From assembly GCF_000428045.1 (NCBI RefSeq), contig NZ_ATZE01000010.1:26071-90070 (forward strand): 64,000 bases of DNA. The letters are read 5' to 3'. The notes under the pieces are model-generated. The model saw nothing but the letters and a program-made list of their open reading frames with translations. It was not told the origin of the DNA and did not search any database. A program made the position numbers and the translations under genes. Positions 57,999 through 64,000 of the stretch are shown here, in pieces (the first letter of the stretch is position 1; each line of letters begins with the position of its first letter). This stretch comes from Sedimenticola selenatireducens DSM 17993 (GTDB taxonomy: Bacteria; Pseudomonadota; Gammaproteobacteria; Chromatiales; Chromatiaceae).

Positions 57999-58825
57999 TT
58001 CGCTCCCCCTTTTTTATGGCGCGCTATACGGCGGGTTAAAAAACCACCGAACACAAACCCGATACCAGCAACCGCGACGCCCCAGGGTTTTGATTGCCAG
58101 TGCTCAGGAGACACCCGATATTCCGCAGTCAAGACACTGTTATACTGGACACCCTCAGCCTGGTACTCCGTACTGACACTGAGCTCCGCTCCGCGTTGAT
58201 CCCTTTCACCCGGCACGACGTCGGAAAAATCATCCGGTATCTGGAACACCACCCGTCCCTCGCTATCCGATACCCCATTCACGGAACTGCCATTACTGGT
58301 CTGTAATACCACCGGGTGATTGGCCAGCACCTGGTCTCTATAACGCAGAATAAATGCCGCCTCGGCCCTGGAGTAATAACGATGGTGCTCCCTCGGCAGC
58401 GGATCCGGCACTACCTCGACCGGCGTCTTAACCGCCGAAGTTAATTTGCGCGGACTCTCGCCACTGGGCTTACCTCGCATATACTCATAGCGAACGATGG
58501 CATCAACCGAATCGCCCCAATCACGTTCCACCACAATGGCGTGATAATTGTCCACGCCGGTGGGCGGCAGGGTAATCATGCCCATCTTGGGCTCGAGCTC
58601 ACGTTTACCGAGATCGGGTTTCCAGAGCGTGACTACCGCCCCATCCGCGTTGGACAAGGCCAGTCTCTTGGGGCCGCGATTGTGTTGCATGGCCTGGGCG
58701 GGCGGCTTTTTTTCCGCGCCCCCAGCGGCGCCTTGAGTTTGTGCCGAGGCCATGCCACTGCTCCAGCCGCTCACAACAAGGGCTGTGAACATCACCAGCG
58801 CCGGACGATAATTCAACCAGATCAT
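57995..58825 (-). CDS. Unrecognised periplasmic protein with C-terminal membrane anchor
   Basis: A 276-residue protein I cannot assign to a family. It has a signal peptide (about 8-28), a periplasmic body rich in beta-strand pattern (about 50-240), and a C-terminal hydrophobic helix (about 247-264) followed by RRIARHKKGGAK, so it is anchored in the inner membrane facing the periplasm. VNGVSDSEGRVVFQIPDDF near 168-186 resembles Ig-like or DUF4198-type domains. It starts eleven bases after the receptor gene and overlaps the polyferredoxin gene by four bases, so it belongs to the same operon and may link receptor and redox parts. Confidence 0.65.
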   Translation of the reverse strand: MIWLNYRPALVMFTALVVSGWSSGMASAQTQGAAGGAEKKPPAQAMQHNRGPKRLALSNADGAVVTLWKPDLGKRELEPKMGMITLPPTGVDNYHAIVVERDWGDSVDAIVRYEYMRGKPSGESPRKLTSAVKTPVEVVPDPLPREHHRYYSRAEAAFILRYRDQVLANHPVVLQTSNGSSVNGVSDSEGRVVFQIPDDFSDVVPGERDQRGAELSVSTEYQAEGVQYNSVLTAEYRVSPEHWQSKPWGVAVAGIGFVFGGFLTRRIARHKKGGAK

Positions 58826-58836
58826 GCAGACCCCCG

Positions 58837-61023
58837 TTAAAAGCTGTAGGTGTAGTTCAGCATTGCGGTACGGGGTGAACCCGCACTATAGGTTTTGGTG
58901 CCGCTGGTATCCTTTTTCACCTCGGTGGCGAAACGCTTGTCGAACAGGTTATCCACGTTCAACGACACCTTGTGCGCACCGGTCTCATAACCGAGCATCA
59001 GGCTGGTGAGAAAATCGTACCCGTCATACTTTTCCGTATTGGCGTTATCCATGTAATAACTGCCCCAGGTGTCGGCCTGGATACGCGCCCTGAAACCGGA
59101 CGGGTGATCATAGTCGAGACTCAGGCTGTACTGGTGATTGGGCACGAAGGGGGTCTGGTTGCCTGAACGGTCGAAGGGAGTAAGAACCCCCATTATTCTC
59201 ACAAGCTCATTGAAGTCCTGATAGCGGTAATCACTGTAGGCGTAGTTGGCACCCAGCCAGAAGTGCCGGCCCAGTGCCACATTACCGCTCAGCTCAAAGC
59301 CCTTCTTCAGGGTCTCTCCCGCATTCTGGAATTCACTCTGGTTACCAGGCTGAAGCACCGAGACAATCTCGTCTGTCACAGTGGTCCTGTAGAGGGAGAG
59401 ATCAAGGTTCCAATCCTTTGCTCTGGCCTTTAAACCAATCTCCACATTGGTTGCGGTTGCCGCATCCAGATTGGAGTTGCTCTGAATTTCCGACTCCGAT
59501 GGCACCTGGCCGGACTGCGCCACCATGCCGTAGACGCTGTAGGTCTTGTTCAGGGCATAGGTGGCACCCAGTTTGGGCGAGAAAAGATCAAAGCTTGTGT
59601 CTGTCTTGGTGGTGACCGGCGCGCCGAAGGTATCGTAACTTTTGGTGCCCCAGTCATATTCACCATAAGCGATCTCCTCAATATCGAAATTCATCCGGTC
59701 AAAACGGAACCCGGCGTCGATGGTCAGCCGGTCGGTCGGTCGTACCGTCTCCTGCAGGAACAGGCCAAACAGGGTGTTGGCGGAGTCCTCCGTGGATAAC
59801 AGGGCACCCTTTCGATCAGAGAGAGTTCGGACAATCTGATTGACGAACGGACTTGGCCCGAAAGGTCCATCTGGATCAACAAAAACGGTGTCGACGTCCG
59901 CATACTGATATTTCTTGGACCCGTCTGTCTTGTCCAGCCGCGCGGTCACACCACCCACCAGGGTGCTGTCGCCCAACAGGTTATGGCTGTAGGCAAACTC
60001 CAGATCGGTGCCAAACACATTGGTGCCGGGATTGTCGTTGATCGCCCCGGTGACCGGATGATAGTGATCCCAGCTGTTGAAATAGAAGCGGGGCTTGAAT
60101 ACCAGGTCGCCGAACTCCTGCTCATAACGGGTATTGAAGAACCAGATGGTTGAATAGCGACCGCTGTGTTGCCACTGGCTGCTGGTGTTGTGCTGTTCGC
60201 CGGTGTTGCGGTAGGTTTCAAATTCAGCTTCGGTAAGCGACCCGGGCAACTGCAGGTCCGCCTGGGAATAGCTGAGTTCGGTTTCCAGCGTCGCACCGCT
60301 ATCCAGCATCAACCCATGCTTCAGGCTCAACTGCTGGGTATCGAAGTTATTCCAGTCACGCCAGTTGTTATCGGCGGCCCGATGGGAGCCGGTCAGCAGG
60401 ACACTGTTGCTGTCATTCAACTCCTGACTGTAACGAAAATGCAGATTCTCCTGTCCATCTTCACCAATTCCGAGCTTGACCCGGTTGCCATCCACGTCGA
60501 ATACGGATTTGGAAATAATCTGGATCGTACCGCCCGATGAACCGCTGCCGTACAACGACCCGGGTCCTTTGGTGATTTCAATACGTTCGATATCCTGGGT
60601 ATCGATAAAATCGAAGCGTGAGAAACTGTCGGGATCGGTCATGGGTACGCCATCACGAATCACCATGATTTCACGCACACCGTAGTTGGCTTTTTGACCG
60701 GCTCCCCGGATGATCAGGCGCGAATCGTAACCGCCATTTTTCGATTCAATCAGTACACCCGGAGTGCCCCTGATCGCATCCTTGATGTTCTGCATCTGCT
60801 CAGCATCAATACGCTTGGAATCGATCACGTTGATCGCCGCCGGCACCTCTTTGGTGCCACGGGCGATTCGGGACGCTGTGACACTGATGGTGTCTATCGC
60901 TTCGTCGGATACCGGATCCGCATCACCACTCTGGGAATCTGCCGCGAACAGGCTGTTACTGAATATGAGTAAGGAAGAGGCAAGGGATGATTTAAAAATA
61001 CTGTTATATTTATTGAGATGCAT
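58837..61023 (-). CDS. TonB-dependent outer-membrane receptor
   Basis: A 728-residue outer-membrane transporter with a signal peptide (about 1-28), TonB box region DTISVTA near 44-50, a plug domain (about 55-165, with IRGTPGVLIES, RGAGQKANYG and SLYGSGSSGGTIQIIS) and a 22-strand barrel ending in an aromatic residue (YTYSF). It is the first gene of an operon running to at least 54455. Substrate is unknown; the plug resembles siderophore, vitamin and metal receptors alike. The 495 bases upstream contain its promoter; no clear Fur box was found. Confidence 0.92.
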   Translation of the reverse strand: MHLNKYNSIFKSSLASSLLIFSNSLFAADSQSGDADPVSDEAIDTISVTASRIARGTKEVPAAINVIDSKRIDAEQMQNIKDAIRGTPGVLIESKNGGYDSRLIIRGAGQKANYGVREIMVIRDGVPMTDPDSFSRFDFIDTQDIERIEITKGPGSLYGSGSSGGTIQIISKSVFDVDGNRVKLGIGEDGQENLHFRYSQELNDSNSVLLTGSHRAADNNWRDWNNFDTQQLSLKHGLMLDSGATLETELSYSQADLQLPGSLTEAEFETYRNTGEQHNTSSQWQHSGRYSTIWFFNTRYEQEFGDLVFKPRFYFNSWDHYHPVTGAINDNPGTNVFGTDLEFAYSHNLLGDSTLVGGVTARLDKTDGSKKYQYADVDTVFVDPDGPFGPSPFVNQIVRTLSDRKGALLSTEDSANTLFGLFLQETVRPTDRLTIDAGFRFDRMNFDIEEIAYGEYDWGTKSYDTFGAPVTTKTDTSFDLFSPKLGATYALNKTYSVYGMVAQSGQVPSESEIQSNSNLDAATATNVEIGLKARAKDWNLDLSLYRTTVTDEIVSVLQPGNQSEFQNAGETLKKGFELSGNVALGRHFWLGANYAYSDYRYQDFNELVRIMGVLTPFDRSGNQTPFVPNHQYSLSLDYDHPSGFRARIQADTWGSYYMDNANTEKYDGYDFLTSLMLGYETGAHKVSLNVDNLFDKRFATEVKKDTSGTKTYSAGSPRTAMLNYTYSF

Positions 61024-61518
61024 AACTACTTCGCAACCTAATTAAAATTATCAAAAGGACTTGCGAACGAGGCCACTACCCATCCGCAAACAAAACACCC
61101 GATACTCAGGTTAAATTCCCTTTAAAAATGAGCGGTAAAATTGTATTGCCCTGGATCTGAATGTTCAGAAGTATGTTGGTAGCCAGTTGACGAACTAATT
61201 TATTAATTCTTTGATATTCATCAACTTATAAAATTGACGGCGGTCACATTCCTATCTCGCCTGAGTTAAACAACACATTTAGTACGCCAATTAACCCAAA
61301 AATATTTTCTGTAGCGCCGACCGCAAACGCCTCCCTCACCATCGATCACTCTTTTGAACATGGCCATGCAGGGCATTAATTGGGGGTACCCGACGCGCCC
61401 TGATTGACCACGGCTAAGCCGATCGACGAGAACACCCCGCTCAAAAAACAGCGCTTGCCATAGTCGGACGAATCGCTAAAATATATATCTAAATTGGTAT
61501 ATATAGATATTTATAGAT
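61024..61518. other. 495-base divergent intergenic region
   Basis: Lies between the receptor gene (minus) and arsR (plus). The part near the receptor is AT-rich and probably carries its promoter. A GC-richer block (about 61310-61450) holds nothing recognisable. The arsR control region is annotated separately at 61455-61520. Confidence 0.4.
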
Positions 61519-61520
61519 AT
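61455..61520 (+). promoter_or_regulatory. arsR promoter and AT-rich operator
   Basis: TTGCCA (61455-61460) and TAAAAT (61477-61482) are 16 bases apart and form a candidate promoter. An AT-rich imperfect dyad spans 61480-61510, and TATAGATAT is repeated directly at 61502-61510 and 61512-61520, overlapping the start codon. An autorepressor site is expected here. No Shine-Dalgarno sequence precedes the arsR ATG. Confidence 0.6.
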
Positions 61521-61866
61521 GGAACCCAGCACCTTCTTCAAGGCCCTCTCCGACCCCACCCGCCTGCGCTGTATTGCCCTGCTCAGCCGTCATGACGAGC
61601 TCTGCGTCTGCGAACTGACCGAGGCGCTGGATCTGCCTCAACCCAAGATCTCCCACCACCTGGCCGCGTTGCGCAGGGCCGGGCTGGTGATTGATCGCAA
61701 GGAGGGGCTGTGGATTCACTACCGCATCAGCCCCGGCCTGCCGGAGTGGGCTGCCGGGGTGATCCAGACTACCGCCGACGGAATCGCTGACCAGGAGCCC
61801 TTCGCCGGAGACAGCAACAAGCTGCATGCAACAAACCAGCGCGCCACCGAGCTTTGCACCGGCTGA
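61519..61866 (+). CDS. arsR: Arsenic-responsive repressor ArsR
   Basis: SmtB/ArsR-family winged-helix repressor. The 115 residues contain ELCVCEL with Cys 29 and Cys 31, the arsenite-binding motif of the E. coli-type ArsR, inside the DNA-binding domain; the recognition helix is in QPKISHHLAALRRAGL near 41-56. The start MEPSTFFKALSDPTRLRC is the usual one although no ribosome binding site is seen. The arsenite pump gene follows after 39 bases. Confidence 0.94.
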   Translation: MEPSTFFKALSDPTRLRCIALLSRHDELCVCELTEALDLPQPKISHHLAALRRAGLVIDRKEGLWIHYRISPGLPEWAAGVIQTTADGIADQEPFAGDSNKLHATNQRATELCTG

Positions 61867-61905
61867 CGCAACCTCATCATCAACACCTGACCAGCGGGAG
61901 CCCCC

Positions 61906-62994
61906 ATGTCCAGCCAGTGTGAAACCGTCGCCAAACAGCAGAGTGGCGCCAGGATGGGATTTTTTGAACGCTACCTGACCCTCTGGGTCTTTCTCTGCAT
62001 CGTTGCCGGCATCCTGCTGGGCCATCTGCTGCCCGTCCCGTTCCAGCTGCTGGGTCGGATGGAAGTCGCCCAGGTCAATATCCCGGTGGCCGTCCTGATC
62101 TGGCTGATGATCATCCCCATGCTGCTGAAGATCGATTTCAGTGCCCTGCACCAGGTCCGGGAGCACTGGCGCGGGGTCGGTGTCACCCTGTTCGTCAACT
62201 GGGCGGTCAAGCCCTTCTCCATGGCCCTGCTGGCCTGGCTCTTCATCCGCGGCCTGTTCGCCGACTGGCTGCCGGCCGATCAGATCGACAGCTATATCGC
62301 CGGACTGATCCTGCTGGCCGCTGCCCCCTGCACCGCCATGGTCTTCGTCTGGAGTAACCTGTCGGACGGTGAACCCCACTTCACGCTGACCCAGGTGGCG
62401 CTGAACGACACCATCATGATCTTCGCCTTTGCCCCCATCGTCGGGCTGCTGCTGGGACTCTCCGCCATCACTGTGCCCTGGGACACCCTGTTTCTCTCGG
62501 TAGTGCTTTACATCCTTGTGCCGGTGGCATTGGCCCAGCTGTGGCGCAAACTGCTGCTGAACAGTGGCGGCCCGGCCGCCCTGCAACGCACCCTGGAGCG
62601 GCTTGGTCCCGTCTCCCTGCTGGCCCTGTTGATTACCCTGGTGCTGCTGTTCGGCTTCCAGGGCGAGCAGATCCTGGCGCAGCCGACCATCATCGCCCTG
62701 CTGGCGGTGCCGATCCTGATCCAGGTCTACTTCAACTCCGGCCTCTCCTATCTGCTCAATCGCCGATTCGGTGTCGCCCACTGCGTGGCGGCACCCTCGG
62801 CCCTGATCGGTGCCAGCAACTTCTTTGAACTGGCGGTGGCCACCGCCATCGTGCTGTTTGGTTTCGAGTCCGGCGCCGCGCTGGCCACCGTGGTCGGGGT
62901 GTTGATCGAGGTGCCGGTCATGCTCTCGGTCGTCAAGATCGTCAATAACACAAAAGGCTGGTATGAATCGGCCATAAAATCACCTGGAGGATAA
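61906..62994 (+). CDS. ACR3-type arsenite efflux permease
   Basis: Inner-membrane arsenite exporter of the ACR3 family (BART superfamily). The 362 residues form ten predicted helices. The conserved Cys 142 lies in AAAPCTAMVFVWSNLSDGEP near 139-158, and FGVAHCVAAPSALIGASNFF near 288-307 is the second conserved stretch. The N terminus after residue 16 (MGFFERYLTLWVFLCIVAG) is typical. It lies between arsR and the rhodanese gene in one operon. Confidence 0.94.
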   Translation: MSSQCETVAKQQSGARMGFFERYLTLWVFLCIVAGILLGHLLPVPFQLLGRMEVAQVNIPVAVLIWLMIIPMLLKIDFSALHQVREHWRGVGVTLFVNWAVKPFSMALLAWLFIRGLFADWLPADQIDSYIAGLILLAAAPCTAMVFVWSNLSDGEPHFTLTQVALNDTIMIFAFAPIVGLLLGLSAITVPWDTLFLSVVLYILVPVALAQLWRKLLLNSGGPAALQRTLERLGPVSLLALLITLVLLFGFQGEQILAQPTIIALLAVPILIQVYFNSGLSYLLNRRFGVAHCVAAPSALIGASNFFELAVATAIVLFGFESGAALATVVGVLIEVPVMLSVVKIVNNTKGWYESAIKSPGG

Positions 62995-62996
62995 CT

Positions 62997-63914
62997 GTGA
63001 ATCTGATCAACAAGGGACTTGCCGCCCTGCTGTTTCTTTTACCCACCCTGGGCTGGGCCGCCCCTGCCTTTCTGGTCGATTCGGAGTGGCTCGCAGAGCA
63101 TATCGACGAGGAGAACCTGATCGTCCTGGAGGCGCGCTATCATCCGCACCGCCACTACACCGTCGGCCATATCCCGGGGGCAGTGCAGGTGCAACGCTTC
63201 CGGGACCTGGGGGACAACCAGGGCAGCCCCCTGATGCGCTTCCCCTCGCGGGAGGCGTTCCAGGCGACCCTGCGCCACTGGGGGGTCAACGACGACTCCA
63301 CCCTGGTGCTCTATGACGACTCCAACACCGCCCTGGTGTCACGCCTCTACTACCTGCTGGAGCTGTACGGCTTCGACATGGCGCAGGTGAAGATCCTCAA
63401 TGGCGGCACCGTAGAGTGGAGCGCCTTTGAGGAGATGAGCAAGGAGCCGACGCCACAACGGGCGACGGGGAGCGTGACCCTGAAAGCGGCCAACCCGGCC
63501 CTGTTCGTCGAGTGGACCGATGTTTATGACGACGTGCTGTCGCGGCGTGATCCCGGGGTAGTGCTGCTGGATGCGCGGCCCCGCGACATGTACACCGGCC
63601 AGGTGATCGCGCACGCCATCCAGGGTGGCCATATCCCCGGCGCGGTCAACGTGGTGAGCCTGGAGGGAACCAGTGGTCAGAAGTGGAAATCCGATCAGGA
63701 GCTGGCGGCGCTGTACCGGGATGTGCCAAAAGAGAAGACCATCTACGCCTACTGCCACGACGGTTTCCGCATGAGCCTGGCCTATCTGCAGCTGAAATAT
63801 CTTGGTCACAAAGACGTGCGACTCTATAACGGCGGCTGGTCCCACTGGGGCAACGAGTTGACCCTGCCGGTGGTACAGGGCGAGGCGCCCTACAGCGGCG
63901 ACTACGAGTTGTGA
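62997..63914 (+). CDS. Exported two-domain rhodanese (sulfurtransferase)
   Basis: A 305-residue protein with a signal peptide (about 1-21) and two rhodanese domains (about 22-140 and 155-298). The catalytic Cys 253 is in YCHDGFRMS of the second domain; the first domain lacks the Cys (LYDDSN). HIPGAVQVQRF and HIPGAVNVVSL are the repeated family signatures. It starts at a GTG two bases after the acr3 stop, with GGAGG five bases upstream. Such enzymes move sulfane sulfur from thiosulfate or persulfides in the periplasm. A part in arsenic chemistry is inferred from the operon only. Confidence 0.9.
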   Translation: MNLINKGLAALLFLLPTLGWAAPAFLVDSEWLAEHIDEENLIVLEARYHPHRHYTVGHIPGAVQVQRFRDLGDNQGSPLMRFPSREAFQATLRHWGVNDDSTLVLYDDSNTALVSRLYYLLELYGFDMAQVKILNGGTVEWSAFEEMSKEPTPQRATGSVTLKAANPALFVEWTDVYDDVLSRRDPGVVLLDARPRDMYTGQVIAHAIQGGHIPGAVNVVSLEGTSGQKWKSDQELAALYRDVPKEKTIYAYCHDGFRMSLAYLQLKYLGHKDVRLYNGGWSHWGNELTLPVVQGEAPYSGDYEL

Positions 63915-63948
63915 TCCGCGGCGGGTATTCCGACAGGCAACGAATCCC

Positions 63949-63976
63949 TAGGTTGGGATGAGGAATGAACCCCAAC
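63949..63976. repeat. Related palindromic repeat, incomplete at the window end
   Basis: TAGGTTGGG (63949-63957) followed by GAACCCCAAC (63967-63976) repeats the left half of the element at 38351-38442 with the same order and similar spacing. The right half would lie beyond the window. Confidence 0.65.
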
Positions 63977-64000
63977 ATCGTGACGCACACACATGAAAAC

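Noticed and set aside
61024..61140. Fur box upstream of the TonB receptor
   Set aside because: AT-rich stretches such as TGATAATTTTAATTA are present, but match the 19-base consensus too poorly to call.
61489..62781. 430-codon frame opposite arsR and acr3
   Set aside because: Antisense of two clear genes; composition is extreme in Gln, Gly and Asp.

Overview
The window is a 64 kb piece of a gammaproteobacterial chromosome. GC content looks close to 58-60%, genes are densely packed on both strands, and most are conserved housekeeping or respiratory genes. Gene order (gmk, rpoZ, spoT, ridA, recG; yicC with rph; a complete ccmABCDEFGHI locus; phoB-phoR-pstSCAB-phoU; rep next to a c-type cytochrome) resembles sulfur-oxidising Chromatiales-like lineages. 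That placement is an inference from gene content; no rRNA marker is present. No phage, insertion sequence with an intact transposase, or CRISPR array was seen.

Layout. 1-3173 (minus): ubiA (cut by the window edge), ubiC and recG. 3449-4202 (plus): two thiamine-linked small proteins (MTH1187 family and YjbQ). 4322-9215 (minus): ridA, spoT, rpoZ, gmk and yicC. 9362-11930 (plus): an overlapping Ser/Thr kinase, PP2C phosphatase and rph. 11995-17352 (minus): a hemerythrin-NIT-HAMP-GGDEF sensor, then mmsA and an omega-amino-acid:pyruvate aminotransferase, which suit beta-alanine catabolism. 17778-18308: a secreted pentapeptide-repeat protein. 18406-25429 (minus): the full cytochrome c maturation operon ccmABCDEFGHI, including the short ccmD. 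25498-25650: an element with 16-bp terminal inverted repeats. 25709-38304: rdgB, a PilZ-like protein, a CoA transferase, a CheY-like regulator, a ketopantoate reductase, a periplasmic PilJ-N sensor-like protein, a hydrolase, a Crp/Fnr regulator, an HD-GYP protein, a chemoreceptor with a C-terminal sensory domain, the GTPase YlqF and NhaA. 38492-47315 (minus): a quinone oxidoreductase, then the phosphate regulon with recognisable Pho boxes before pstS and phoB. 47450-53860: a DUF2782 protein, a LOG-family protein, rep, a diheme cytochrome c, tRNA-Arg(CCG), a glycine-zipper protein and an EamA transporter.

53870-61023 (minus) is the most unusual part. One run of genes encodes a TonB-dependent receptor, an unrecognised membrane-anchored periplasmic protein, a NapH/NosR-type polyferredoxin membrane protein, a DsbD/TauE-like membrane protein with paired cysteines, ExbB, ExbD, a TonB with a very long Pro-Lys spacer, and a TlpA-type thioredoxin. 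It combines outer-membrane uptake, its energising complex and two possible electron routes across the inner membrane, so a redox-coupled uptake system is plausible; the substrate is not evident.

61519-63914 (plus): an arsenic resistance operon (arsR, ACR3-type pump) with a secreted two-domain rhodanese as its third gene. The window ends in a short palindromic repeat related to one at 38351-38442.
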